Below, piece by piece: positions 7,892-17,849 of a stretch of 44,752 nucleotides of DNA. The position numbers were made by a program, and so were the translations under genes. Source of the stretch: Pseudomonadota bacterium (GTDB lineage: Bacteria; Pseudomonadota; Gammaproteobacteria; Burkholderiales; Burkholderiaceae_C); NCBI GenBank assembly GCA_021792835.1, contig JAJYTY010000007.1, positions 1 through 44,752 of the forward strand, written 5' to 3'. Position 1 is the stretch's first letter, and the number at the start of each line of letters is the position of its first letter. Below the pieces are notes generated by a model. The model was not told the origin of the DNA and ran no database searches. It saw only the letters and a program-made list of their open reading frames with translations.

Positions 7892-8818
7892 ATGGACTTC
7901 GCGATCTTGTTATTGGGTGGTGCGCTCATGGGGCTGGGCGGCGTGCTGGTGCGGCTGGCCGGCGAGGTCGGCGTGGGGCCTTTCGCCAGCGCCTTCTGGC
8001 GCATGTGCCTGGCGGCCGTGGTGCTGGTCGCGTGGGCAAGCTGGGAGGGCCTGCGCGCCGGACGGCGCACCCGCGCAGCGCCCGACGCCGAGCTGGAGCC
8101 GGCCCTGGAGCAGCCGGCTCCTGCCGTTCCGGTGTGGTTTCGCGGCTGGTCCCAGCCGGCGCTGATCGCGTTGGCCGCGACCATGTTCGCCGCCGACCTG
8201 ATCCTCTACCACCTGGGGCTGTTCTGGACCACGGTGGCCAACGCCACCCTGGAGTCCAACCTCGCCCCGGTGGTGATCACGGTGGCGCTGTGGGCGCTGA
8301 CCGGAGCCGCTCCGCGCCCGCTGTTCCTGCTCGGCATGGGGGTCGCGCTGGGCGGCGCGATGATGATGATCGGCGCCCACCTGGGTCACGGCAAGGCGCT
8401 GCTCGGCGACCTGTGCGGACTCAGCTCGGCGCTGTTCTATGCCGCCTACCAGCTCGGTGTGCAGCAGGCGCGGCAGCGCCTGCGCACCCTGCCGTTGATG
8501 GCCTGGGTCAGCAGTTGCGCGGCGGTGGCCCTGCTGCCCTTCGCGCTGGGTGAGGGAAACATGGTGCCGCATGTCGCCATCGCCTGGCTTTGGCTGGTGG
8601 CGCTGGCGCTGGTGGTGCAGATCGGCGGCCAGGTCGTGGTGGCGCATGCGATCAAGCACCTCAACCCCGGACTGGCCTCGGTCGGGCTGCTGATGCAGCC
8701 GGCCACCGCGGCGGTCTACGCGTGGATCATCCTGGGGCAGGCGATGAGCGGCCTGCAGATGGCCGGCGGGGTGGTTGCGCTGGGGGGGATCTACCTGGCG
8801 CGGCGCAGTGTCGGATAG
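7892..8818 (+). CDS. EamA/DMT-family permease
   Basis: This 308-residue inner-membrane protein has about ten hydrophobic helices in two EamA repeats. The first starts at the N-terminus (LLLGGALMGLGGVLVRLAGE). The second begins around GHGKALLGDLCGLSSALFYAAYQ and ends with AGGVVALGGIYLARR. A hydrophilic loop of some 30 residues after the second helix (GRRTRAAPDAELEP) is longer than usual. Drug/metabolite transporters of this type export or import small metabolites, and the substrate cannot be read from sequence. It stands alone, 117 bases after the radical SAM gene and 133 bases before the next gene. The second SDR-like ATG choice is not an issue because the first helix starts immediately after this one. 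Confidence 0.9.
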   Translation: MDFAILLLGGALMGLGGVLVRLAGEVGVGPFASAFWRMCLAAVVLVAWASWEGLRAGRRTRAAPDAELEPALEQPAPAVPVWFRGWSQPALIALAATMFAADLILYHLGLFWTTVANATLESNLAPVVITVALWALTGAAPRPLFLLGMGVALGGAMMMIGAHLGHGKALLGDLCGLSSALFYAAYQLGVQQARQRLRTLPLMAWVSSCAAVALLPFALGEGNMVPHVAIAWLWLVALALVVQIGGQVVVAHAIKHLNPGLASVGLLMQPATAAVYAWIILGQAMSGLQMAGGVVALGGIYLARRSVG

Positions 8819-8858
8819 CACGCAGCTCGAGCATGGGCTGGATGCTGGTGCTTCGGGA

Positions 8859-8877
8859 ATATTCCAAAGATATTCCA
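8859..8877 (+). repeat. Direct repeat ATATTCCA x2, 11-base period, in an upstream region
   Basis: Two copies of ATATTCCA (8859-8866 and 8870-8877) are separated by AAG. They stand out in otherwise GC-rich DNA 75-93 bases before the lipoprotein start. The 11-base period puts both copies on the same helix face, as for a dimeric activator or repressor. No known operator is recognised. Confidence 0.35.
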
Positions 8878-8951
8878 GCATTCATCGTGCAGAATAGGAC
8901 TTTTCGAAAGCAATCCATGGCGCGGCGACTCTGCGCCGTCGAGGAGGTCCG

Positions 8952-9944
8952 ATGAAGCGCTTCTACGCCAGCCTGACCGTCCTGGTCCTCGGAGGAATGC
9001 TCGCTGGTTGCGGCGGGGGGGGCGGTGGCACAGCCGCCGTCGCGACTACCGCGCCGACGACTCCCGTGACAACCGTCGCGCCGGGCGGAACCGTGTCGTC
9101 CATTTCGGGCTCATTCTCCGCGACCAATCTCAGCTTTCCCGAGGGTCTGGCGGTATCGCCCGACGGCAGCACGCTGTATGTTGCCAATACCAGCGACAAC
9201 AGCATCACCGAGATCGACCTGACACACTCCGGCTACCCGCGAAGTACGCTGGATCTGCTGCAAAGCGTCAACCCCACGCAGACGTTCAACCTCCAGGCGC
9301 CGGCTGGCCTGGCGGTCTCGCCCGACGGCAAGACCCTTTACGTCGCCAGCTTCGGAACCAGTGGAAGCGCAGGGTTCGTGGCCGCGATCGATCTGAGCAA
9401 CGGTTACACCACCGAGCTGACCTACACGGGAAGTCCCGGAATCGACAACCCGACCGGGCTCACCGTTTCATCGGACGGCAGCTCGCTGTATATCGCCAAT
9501 CATGGCGGGCAGAACCTGATGCAGGGAACAACGTCGGCGCCTTACACGTCGCCGGGCTATTACTCGGACAATGCGGTGCCGATCAACCCGTGGGACGTGC
9601 TGCTCGAATCGACGGGGGCAACATCGGGCGTGCTGTACTTCACCGACAATGAAGCTGGCACAATCGGCAGGCTGACGATATCGGCGGGAGCCATTCAGCC
9701 CGGCAGCTACGGGCTGCTGGCCAAGGGGCTTGACGAGCCGACCGGAATGGTGATGATCGGTTCGTATCTCTATGTTGCCAGCTATCAGGGCAAGGCCATC
9801 GACAAGATCGATCCGAGCACCGGCGCCGTGGTCGCCACGTTGGACGTGAGTCCGCACCAGCCCTTCTTTCTCGCCACCGACGGATCCCATCTGTTTTTCA
9901 CCGATGGCAACGACGGGTCGGTCGACGAGATCCTGCAACCCTGA
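8952..9944 (+). CDS. YVTN/NHL-type beta-propeller lipoprotein
   Basis: This 330-residue secreted lipoprotein has an n-region KR, a hydrophobic stretch and a lipobox LAGC with Cys20, followed by a glycine linker. The rest is a series of propeller blades with the repeat GLAVSPDG-x-TLYVAN: FPEGLAVSPDGSTLYVANTS, PAGLAVSPDGKTLYVASFG, PTGLTVSSDGSSLYIANHG and two weaker copies. Such propellers are usually binding scaffolds rather than enzymes. A strong SD (GAGGAGG) precedes the ATG. The next gene begins 6 bases after the stop, so the two form an operon, and its paralogue lies in the exopolysaccharide locus; a cell-surface role linked to that polymer is inferred. A run of eight G (9015-9022) right after the lipobox could slip during replication. 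Confidence 0.85.
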   Translation: MKRFYASLTVLVLGGMLAGCGGGGGGTAAVATTAPTTPVTTVAPGGTVSSISGSFSATNLSFPEGLAVSPDGSTLYVANTSDNSITEIDLTHSGYPRSTLDLLQSVNPTQTFNLQAPAGLAVSPDGKTLYVASFGTSGSAGFVAAIDLSNGYTTELTYTGSPGIDNPTGLTVSSDGSSLYIANHGGQNLMQGTTSAPYTSPGYYSDNAVPINPWDVLLESTGATSGVLYFTDNEAGTIGRLTISAGAIQPGSYGLLAKGLDEPTGMVMIGSYLYVASYQGKAIDKIDPSTGAVVATLDVSPHQPFFLATDGSHLFFTDGNDGSVDEILQP

Positions 9945-9950
9945 GCCACT

Positions 9951-11399
9951 ATGAAGACGACCCGCCGCCGTGTGCTGAGCGGCGCCGCGCAAGCTGCCGG
10001 CGCGGTAGCGTTGGGCGGTTGCAGCCGACGTGGCCTGGCCGGAGTGCTGTCGAATCCACGCAGCGATCCCGTGACGGCCGGCGCATCGAGGCCGGGCATC
10101 GCAGGCATCGCGATGGCGCGCTATTCGCCCCTTGCCAAGCCTCCCAAGCTGCGACCGTTCAACGATCCGGACTTCGGTTCGCGCATGGTGCGCATCACCG
10201 ACACGCTAGCGGACTTCGGGGCCCGCGTGGCAATGCCGGCCTATTCGAGTACCCAGGCGTGGAACTGCGACGAGACACTGTTGATCCTGTACGTGACTGA
10301 ACCGCGGGCAGGCGGGCATCAGGGTTGGGCGATGTTTGATGGCCATGACTATCGCTTCCTGCGCTTCATCGATATCAATCCATCGGATATCGAGCAGTTC
10401 TGGTGGTCGCGCACGGATCCACACGAGCTGCTTTACATCAGCAACTACGAACTCGGCACGACCGCGTATTGCCAGCTCACCGCGTACGACACGGCCGCCG
10501 AATCGCATCGTGTGCTTCATGACTTCGTGCCCGCACTGCGGCGTCTAGGTTGGCCGGCGCGTGGCCCGGTTCGTGCCGGCTACCCGTTTGCCAACGGTGG
10601 AGACAACCGGATCTGGGGCCTGGGTGCGGGAGGAATTCCCAACATCGATGGCTACCTCGGGCTCAACGTATTCGGCTTCGATCGTGCGAGCGGAGACATC
10701 ATCCGCTACCCGGCCGTGGCGCAGGCGCAGCCGCGGTTTCGCGTGCCGACGCCGCGCGTGTCCGGCCGCGGCTGGTTCTGGAACGACCCGCACCGGGATG
10801 ACGCCTACAACCTGACCTGGGTGCTCGATGCGCAAGGACGACTGGTACGCAAAGTTGCGTTCAGCAGCGCCGAGCACGTCGACAGCGCACTCAGTCCGCA
10901 AGGCCATGACCTGCTGGTCGGAGTGCAATATGACACCGCGGTGAAGGGCAACATGGTGGTCGCTGACCTCGACACCGGGGATATCCGTACCCTGGTCGGA
11001 ACCGCCAACGGTTATGGCTACCCGCGGACCGGCTCGTTCACCAGTTGCGTGGCCTATAAGGCGCCGAATCGGGTCGCTGGTGCGACCGTCGGTTCGCCCT
11101 TCGGTACCGACAATTCGCGCCCGGTGCGGCACCCTGCGACCTTGCTCGATCAGGAGGTGTTCGTGGCCGACCTTGACGGCGGTGACGTGCTGCGGGTCGC
11201 ACATCATCGCAGCACCGGCGCCTGGAGCGACGCTCGCGAGAGCAGCTACTGGGCGCAACCGAACGTGACCATCAGCCCTACCGGCACGCGCATCCTGGTT
11301 CAAAGCGATTGGGGATGCGGCGACCCGACGCAGCCGGTGATCGATCCAGGGGCGACCGTGGACACCTACGTCGTCGAGCTGCCGCAGTATCGCGCCTGA
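9951..11399 (+). CDS. Tat-targeted lipoprotein, predicted beta-propeller, paralogue of 33603-35093
   Basis: This 482-residue protein starts with a twin-arginine signal (TTRRRVLSGAA) ending in a lipobox LGGC (Cys24), so it should fold in the cytoplasm and be anchored as a lipoprotein after Tat export. The body shows motifs shared with its paralogue: DPDFGSRMVRITD, YSSTQAWNCDE, EQFWWS, GPVRAGYPFANGG, SGRGWFWND, AHHRSTGAWS and YWAQPNVTISPTGTRIL. The last is a WD40/TolB-like blade. The opening DPDFGSR plus YSSTQAWN pattern recalls oligogalacturonate-lyase-type (PL22-like) seven-blade propellers, but this is a faint resemblance and catalysis is unproven. The neighbouring tviBC genes make a uronic-acid sugar, so an action on the exopolysaccharide is a reasonable hypothesis. 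It follows the propeller lipoprotein by 6 bases and converges on tviC. Confidence 0.8.
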   Translation: MKTTRRRVLSGAAQAAGAVALGGCSRRGLAGVLSNPRSDPVTAGASRPGIAGIAMARYSPLAKPPKLRPFNDPDFGSRMVRITDTLADFGARVAMPAYSSTQAWNCDETLLILYVTEPRAGGHQGWAMFDGHDYRFLRFIDINPSDIEQFWWSRTDPHELLYISNYELGTTAYCQLTAYDTAAESHRVLHDFVPALRRLGWPARGPVRAGYPFANGGDNRIWGLGAGGIPNIDGYLGLNVFGFDRASGDIIRYPAVAQAQPRFRVPTPRVSGRGWFWNDPHRDDAYNLTWVLDAQGRLVRKVAFSSAEHVDSALSPQGHDLLVGVQYDTAVKGNMVVADLDTGDIRTLVGTANGYGYPRTGSFTSCVAYKAPNRVAGATVGSPFGTDNSRPVRHPATLLDQEVFVADLDGGDVLRVAHHRSTGAWSDARESSYWAQPNVTISPTGTRILVQSDWGCGDPTQPVIDPGATVDTYVVELPQYRA

Positions 11400-11411
11400 G
11401 CAACCGCGTCG

Positions 11412-12476
11412 TCAGCTTGCCGCGACTTCACGTTGCGGCGGCACGTACCACGTCATCGCTTCGCGTAGGCCTTGGCGTACGCTGTGTGTCGGCTCATAGC
11501 CCAGCAGTGCACGTGCCTTGGCGATATCGGCCAGCGAATGCCGTACGTCCCCCTTGCGGAAGTCCCGGTACTGCGGGGCCCGTGTCTGGAGCCCCGGAAT
11601 GTGGTCGCGCAGGTTCTCCGTGAGCAGTTCATGCAGCTGGTTGAGCGTGGTCTGCTCACCATAGGCGATATTGAATATTTCGTGTCGCGCTCCCTGTGCT
11701 GGTACCAGCGCGGCCCGAAGATTGGCTTGCACCACGTTTGCGACGTAGCAGAAGTCGCGGGTTGTCTCGCCGTCACCATTGATCATGCATTGTTCATTGC
11801 GCGCGATGCGGCTTGCCCAGTTCGGGATCACCGCCGCATAAGCACCGTCGGGATCCTGGCGTGGCCCGAACACGTTGAAGTAGCGCAACCCGATGGTCTG
11901 CATGCTGTAGTTGCGGGTGAACACCCCGGCGTACAGCTCGTCAAGGTACTTGGTCACCGCGTAGGGCGAAAGCGGGTTGCCGATGCGGTCTTCAACCTTC
12001 GGCAGATCCGGGTGGTCGCCGTAGGTCGAGCTCGATGCGGCGAATACAAAGCGCGTACAGGCCGAGTCACGCGCCGCAACGAGCATGTTGAGAAATCCGG
12101 TGGCATTGACCGCATGCGTCCGCAAGGGGTCCTCGAGCGAGCGCGGGACCGAGCCCAGGGCGGCCTGGTGCAGCACGAACTCGACGTTTTTGCAGGCTAG
12201 TCGGCAAGTCGCCGGGTCGACGATGTCGCCTTCGATGAAGCGGTGGCGTCTCCATGCCTGTTCGCCGACCGTCGCGCGCACCTCATCGAGGTTGCGCCGG
12301 TAGCCGGTTGCGAAGTTGTCCAGGGTTGCCACTTCCTGTCCAGCCTGTAGCAGGGCCTGCAGCAGGTGCGAGCCAATGAATCCCGCGCTTCCGGTGACCA
12401 ACCAGCGCCGTGGCCGCGCCAACTCGTGCGCCAGGTCGAAGCCGGCCTGTAGTTCGGGCAATGCGAAGTCGCGCAT
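11412..12476 (-). CDS. tviC: UDP-N-acetylglucosamine/uronate 4-epimerase, TviC/WbpP-like
   Basis: This is a 354-residue extended short-chain dehydrogenase/reductase. It shows the NAD-binding GSAGFIGS (residues 29-36), the catalytic YxxxK as YAVTK (Tyr172, Lys176) and the upstream serine run [22 protein letters not shown] and [12 protein letters not shown] are typical of TviC/WbpP/WbgU, which interconvert UDP-GlcNAc(A) and UDP-GalNAc(A). It follows tviB with 11 bases between. A GTG at 12500 would give eight more residues and overlap tviB; ATG 12476 is preferred because TviC proteins start close to this point. With TviB it should supply UDP-GalNAcA for the repeat unit. Whether it acts before or after oxidation cannot be told. 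Confidence 0.88.
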   Translation of the reverse strand: MRDFALPELQAGFDLAHELARPRRWLVTGSAGFIGSHLLQALLQAGQEVATLDNFATGYRRNLDEVRATVGEQAWRRHRFIEGDIVDPATCRLACKNVEFVLHQAALGSVPRSLEDPLRTHAVNATGFLNMLVAARDSACTRFVFAASSSTYGDHPDLPKVEDRIGNPLSPYAVTKYLDELYAGVFTRNYSMQTIGLRYFNVFGPRQDPDGAYAAVIPNWASRIARNEQCMINGDGETTRDFCYVANVVQANLRAALVPAQGARHEIFNIAYGEQTTLNQLHELLTENLRDHIPGLQTRAPQYRDFRKGDVRHSLADIAKARALLGYEPTHSVRQGLREAMTWYVPPQREVAAS

Positions 12477-12487
12477 CGTCGATTCCG

Positions 12488-13768
<1,281 letters not shown>

Positions 13769-13847
13769 ACTTCACCATCCAGGTTAGGGGTTATCGAAGC
13801 ATACGTGAGCCTTTGGGCCGACCAGCATGCCGATGCTGCAGAATCTC

Positions 13848-15254
13848 TCAGCGCGCGCCCTCGCCGCGCAGTACCACACGCACTGTCTCCAGGATGATCT
13901 GGATGTCCAGTACCAGGGAGTGGTTCTTCACGTAGTAGAGGTCGAATTGCAGCTTGCGCCGCGCGTCGGCCAGCGATGCGCCGTAGGAAAAGCGCACCTG
14001 GGCCCACCCGGTCAGTCCCGGCTTGACACTGTGGCGGATGGCGTAGAAGGGAATCTGCTCGGTGAGTTGTTCGACAAAGCTCGGGCGTTCCGGACGCGGG
14101 CCGACCAGGCTCATTTCGCCGCGAAGCACATTGAGCAGTTGCGGCAGTTCGTCGATACGAGTCTTGCGGATGAAGCGTCCGACTGCGGTGATCCGGCTGT
14201 CATTGGGTTGCGCCCAGCGTGCCACGCCATCCTTTTCCGCATCGGTGCGCATGCTTCGGAATTTGAGCACCTGGAAGGTACGCCCCGAACGGCCGACCCG
14301 CTCCTGACGAAACAGCACCGGGCCACCATCCTCGATCAGGATCGCCAGCGCGGTCAAGGCCATGATCCACCATGTTGCCGCAAGCAGGGCCAGAGCGACG
14401 AGGACGTCGAACAGACGCTTCATCGCGGTCCGCAGCCACCCCTGGGCGAAGCCGTTGCCATAGATCAACCAGCTGGCCTTGAGGCTGTCGAGAGGAACCT
14501 CGCCCTTGATGCGTTCGCTGAAAGTCGCCATCGAGTGCACCGCAATGCCGCGGGTACGGCAATCGAGCAGATGGCGCAGCGGCAGCACACCTCCGCGCTG
14601 TTCGCGCACGGCGACGACGATTTCGTCCACACCGTGCTTCAGCGCCTGCGCCAGCAGCGTATCTTTCGCATCGAGCAGCGGCGCCGGCAAAGACGCATCA
14701 TGCGCTTCCTCACGCTGTGCAGGATAGAAACCCGCGAGCCGATAGGCGCCATGAGTGTGGCGCTGGATGTCCAGTGCCACCGCCATGGCGTCGGCGCCGC
14801 AGCCCATGATCAGCACGTTGCGCAGCCACAGTCTGCGCGCATACACGCCAAGCAGCGGCTTGCGTATCAACAGCAGCCCGGCGAACTGATAGGCATAGGC
14901 CAGGCCGAGGAAGCGCAGCGCGTGGTGCCTGGGGTAAGCCAGCGTGAGCGCGGCGAAGAACAACGGGCCAACGCTGACGAAGGTCGAGAGCAGTACGCAA
15001 AGCAGCAGCGTGCGCAGCGAGCCGACGCGGTCGCGCTGATATGCGCCGAACGCGATGAACAGCATCAGCATCACCGTGGCGAAAATCAGTGCCAAGGGCA
15101 ACCACCGGACCATTTCAACTGCGGGTACCGGGTTGCCGTCGATCACCGCGAGCGTGCTGGCCGCGGCCAGCGCGGCCAGCAACAGCAGCAGGAAGTCCGT
15201 TCCCAGCTCCAGCACGGTCCGGGTCGGGACGTAATGGTCAAAGACTCGGATCAT
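13848..15254 (-). CDS. Polyprenyl-phosphate sugar phosphotransferase, XrtA/PEP-CTERM EpsB type
   Basis: This 468-residue membrane enzyme starts repeat-unit assembly by moving a sugar-1-phosphate from a UDP-sugar to undecaprenyl phosphate. The N-terminus [20 protein letters not shown] is close to the TIGR03013 family pattern. Hydrophobic helices and a cytoplasmic CoA-binding-like domain follow ([18 protein letters not shown]). The C-terminal bacterial sugar transferase domain has [62 protein letters not shown] and [10 protein letters not shown], ending with [10 protein letters not shown]. The frame runs upstream to 15392, but ATG 15254 fits the family start. It is the first gene of the leftward unit, divergent from the export lipoprotein. 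The transferred sugar is unknown. Confidence 0.92.
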   Translation of the reverse strand: MIRVFDHYVPTRTVLELGTDFLLLLLAALAAASTLAVIDGNPVPAVEMVRWLPLALIFATVMLMLFIAFGAYQRDRVGSLRTLLLCVLLSTFVSVGPLFFAALTLAYPRHHALRFLGLAYAYQFAGLLLIRKPLLGVYARRLWLRNVLIMGCGADAMAVALDIQRHTHGAYRLAGFYPAQREEAHDASLPAPLLDAKDTLLAQALKHGVDEIVVAVREQRGGVLPLRHLLDCRTRGIAVHSMATFSERIKGEVPLDSLKASWLIYGNGFAQGWLRTAMKRLFDVLVALALLAATWWIMALTALAILIEDGGPVLFRQERVGRSGRTFQVLKFRSMRTDAEKDGVARWAQPNDSRITAVGRFIRKTRIDELPQLLNVLRGEMSLVGPRPERPSFVEQLTEQIPFYAIRHSVKPGLTGWAQVRFSYGASLADARRKLQFDLYYVKNHSLVLDIQIILETVRVVLRGEGAR

Positions 15255-15523
15255 CGCTAAGAGGTATCGTGTCGTAGCCGATTTCGCCGGCTGCGGCATG
15301 TGCGCCGGCAGGCAGGCCGGAGCACATGCGGTGGAGCTGAATTGCGCGAAGCGCACAACAAAAGCTACGCGAGGGCCGGATGATGTTTGCATAATGATGC
15401 CTGATGGTCACCCCCCGAATCGAGGTGACCGATGATTGCAGGCGTGACATAGACTGCTGGCACGATTGGCGCGGGGTTTGCCGCGCACCGTTGCGGCGCC
15501 CGCACGACGACCCTCATCGAACC
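15255..15523. promoter_or_regulatory. Divergent control region of the exopolysaccharide locus
   Basis: These 269 bases separate the leftward sugar transferase unit from the long rightward export unit, so promoters for both should lie here. No gene is supported; the rightward frame can be extended to 15404 but that part does not look like a signal peptide. It contains the RpoN-like element listed separately and a short inverted repeat, GGTCACC at 15406-15412 and GGTGACC at 15424-15430. Confidence 0.5.
15458..15473 (+). promoter_or_regulatory. Candidate sigma-54 (RpoN) -24/-12 promoter
   Basis: The sequence TGGCACG-ATTG-GCGCG matches the -24 half (TGGCACG) perfectly and keeps GC at -12 with the required 10 bases between GG and GC; the TT before the -12 GC is missing (GC instead). 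Transcription would start near 15484, about 40 bases before the export lipoprotein ATG. XrtA/PEP-CTERM systems are known to be controlled by a PrsK/PrsR pair with RpoN, which makes the site plausible. Confidence 0.4.
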
Positions 15524-16147
15524 ATGAATTCGTTCTTGAAATCGACTGCGCCGTTCGGTTGGCAGCTTTGCCTGGCCGCGTTGCTCACCCTCTTTCTTGC
15601 GGCTTGCGCGACCAACACCTTTCCGCCGGCTCCCAGGCATGTGGCCCTGTCGGACTATCACTATGTGATCGGCCCCGGTGACACGCTTCACATCGGTGTC
15701 TGGCAGAATCCGAATCTTTCATCGACAGTGACGGTCCGCCCCGACGGGCGAATATCCGCGCCCCTGGTCCAGGGGATCAAGGCCGCGGGTCTGACCCCGG
15801 ACCAGCTCGCGGGGGCCGTCCGGCAACGCATCTCGAAGTACGTGCGCGACCCGGTGGTCACGGTCGTGGTCAGCGACTTCCACGGGGCCCTCGGGCAGCA
15901 GGTGTCGATCGTCGGCGCGGCGGCGAAGCCCCAGAGCATTCCCTACCGCGACAACATGACGGTGCTGGACGCGATGATCGCTGCTGGCGGTCTGACGCCT
16001 TATGCCAACGGCAATGCCGCGGTGCTGATCCGCGATGGCAAGTCCTACAGCCTGCGTCTGGGAGATCTGCTGCGCGACGGCAAGATGGCTGACAACGTGC
16101 CCCTGCTTCCTGGAGACACGATTGTCATTCCGCAGGGCTGGTTCTGA
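15524..16147 (+). CDS. Polysaccharide export outer-membrane lipoprotein (Wza/EpsA-like)
   Basis: This 207-residue export protein has a signal peptide ending in lipobox LAAC (Cys28). The poly-export domain starts with YHYVIGPGDTLHIGVWQNP and includes VRPDGRISAPLVQGIKAAGLT, then an SLBB-like beta-grasp region (QVSIVGAAAKPQSIPY, TVLDAMIAAGGLTPYANGN). The length matches the short export proteins of XrtA loci (TIGR03027) rather than full-length Wza of about 380 residues, so it may form a channel together with the beta-barrel protein encoded next. ATG 15524 is chosen over the frame extension to 15404 because it places the signal peptide at the N-terminus. First gene of the rightward unit. Confidence 0.93.
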   Translation: MNSFLKSTAPFGWQLCLAALLTLFLAACATNTFPPAPRHVALSDYHYVIGPGDTLHIGVWQNPNLSSTVTVRPDGRISAPLVQGIKAAGLTPDQLAGAVRQRISKYVRDPVVTVVVSDFHGALGQQVSIVGAAAKPQSIPYRDNMTVLDAMIAAGGLTPYANGNAAVLIRDGKSYSLRLGDLLRDGKMADNVPLLPGDTIVIPQGWF

Positions 16148-16195
16148 CCACGCAGGCGCCGAGCGCTTGGCCCGCCCCGGGCAGCAGGAGCATCG

Positions 16196-17806
16196 ATGAT
16201 GAAAATGCGCCGACGTATCCTCCGGATCGCCGCGGTTGGTGCCTCGACCGCACTCGCTTCGGCCGCGGCCCTGGCGCAGGTCATTCCGCAGGTGCCGATG
16301 CCGGCCGAGGCTGGCTCGGACGCCGGAACCGCGGCCCACCCGGCCATGCCGCCGAATACCTATGTCGTGCCGTCCATCGCCGTGCTCGGCACAGCCACCA
16401 GCAATGCCGATCTGGGCACGGGCGCGGCGTCACGCTCCGACCAGACGCTGGAGCTCATTCCCCGGGTGTTCCTGATCTCTGATCATGCCCGTTGGCGACT
16501 CAATGCCGATCTCGGCGCGGACGCTCTGTACTACGCGCATGGATCACAGCCGAATTCGTTCGCGCCGAACGGCAACGCCAGCTTGCACTCCGAATTGGTC
16601 GATCGATTTCTGTACTTCGACGCGTCGATGAACGCGCAGCAGGAATCGATCAGCCCCTATGTAGGGCAGGGCGGGCCGCTCAGCAGCAGCAGCTATACCA
16701 GTGAGCAATTGCGCATCAGTCCCTATATCGATCGTTTGCTGCGCCCGGGCTTGCGCCTACGCGCGCGTAGCGACGACACATGGACGCATGCGAGCAATTC
16801 CTCGGGCAACGTTGCCGTCTCTGGTGGACGCTATCTCGACCAGAGCATCGACCTGACGCAGCAGCCGACCGCGTGGGGCTACACGCTGACGGCGAGGCAG
16901 ATCTATTCGACCTATACGGGCCAGCCCTATGCGTGGATGCGTGACACGACTGGGCGCGTGGTTCCGCAGTACGCGCTTTCGCAGCGCCTGATCGTCGGCC
17001 TCATCGGTGGACGCGAGAAGGTGCAGGTCCACGGCGACCAGGACACGGCGCCGATCTATGGGGCGATGGTGCGCTGGCGGCCACGGCCAGGCGATGGCGT
17101 GCAGGCGAGCTTCGAGCGGCGTTTCTTCGGTGCTGCGTGGAAGTTGCAGGCTGACGGCGGCACACCGTTGCTGCGCTTGCACCTCGATTGGTATCGCGAC
17201 ATCGGAAGCGAACTGGCCCCCCTGGGCAGTTCCAGCAGCGGAGCTGGCAACGTGACCCAGTTGCTCGACGGACTGTTCAGCACCCAGTACCCGAACCCGT
17301 TGCAGCGGGCCCAGGTCGTGCAGGCCCTGCTGGGAGAGGCCGGGCTGCCGCCCGGGCTGCCCACATCGGGGAATTTCTACACGTCGTCATCAATGTTGCA
17401 GAACAGTCTGATCGCGACTGGGGTGTTGTTGCATGAAAGAGACAATTTCGCGCTCTCTGTTTATCGCAATCGCACTGCCGATCTCTTCCTGCCAGGTCAA
17501 CAGGCGCTCGCGCTGTTGCAGGGGTTGTCCAACGACAACCTCCAGACCGGAGCGGCATTCAACTACGGGCATCGTCTTACACCGCTGGATACGTTGAACC
17601 TGACCTTGCAGCGCGAAGACGACACCGGGTTCGGTCCCAACCAGGGACGCAATGCGCGGCTGACGGCGCTGATTGCACAACTCGACCACCGCTTTTCTCC
17701 GCGTACCATCGGTCTTCTCGGAGTGCGGCGGCGGCTGCTGGTGTCCAGCGAGGTCGGCAACAGCAATGAAACGGCCCTGTTCGCCGGGCTCGTTCATCGG
17801 TTCTAG
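16196..17806 (+). CDS. Outer-membrane beta-barrel protein of the EPS locus (TIGR03016-like)
   Basis: This 536-residue protein has an N-terminal signal peptide (MRRRILRIAAVGASTALASAAALAQ). The rest alternates short amphipathic strands with polar loops and closes with GLVHRF, a C-terminal phenylalanine as in outer-membrane barrels recognised by BAM. Its size and place between the export lipoprotein and the ATPase fit the PEP-CTERM-system-associated outer-membrane family. It probably contributes the outer-membrane route for polymer export or secretion. A good SD (CAGGAG) lies 5-8 bases before two adjacent ATG codons (16196, 16199); either may be used. Function is inferred from fold type and context only. 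Confidence 0.8.
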   Translation: MMKMRRRILRIAAVGASTALASAAALAQVIPQVPMPAEAGSDAGTAAHPAMPPNTYVVPSIAVLGTATSNADLGTGAASRSDQTLELIPRVFLISDHARWRLNADLGADALYYAHGSQPNSFAPNGNASLHSELVDRFLYFDASMNAQQESISPYVGQGGPLSSSSYTSEQLRISPYIDRLLRPGLRLRARSDDTWTHASNSSGNVAVSGGRYLDQSIDLTQQPTAWGYTLTARQIYSTYTGQPYAWMRDTTGRVVPQYALSQRLIVGLIGGREKVQVHGDQDTAPIYGAMVRWRPRPGDGVQASFERRFFGAAWKLQADGGTPLLRLHLDWYRDIGSELAPLGSSSSGAGNVTQLLDGLFSTQYPNPLQRAQVVQALLGEAGLPPGLPTSGNFYTSSSMLQNSLIATGVLLHERDNFALSVYRNRTADLFLPGQQALALLQGLSNDNLQTGAAFNYGHRLTPLDTLNLTLQREDDTGFGPNQGRNARLTALIAQLDHRFSPRTIGLLGVRRRLLVSSEVGNSNETALFAGLVHRF

Positions 17807-17849
17807 CCTGCTGCCGGAAGCAATGTAGCTGCGGCAGACACGACAGTTC

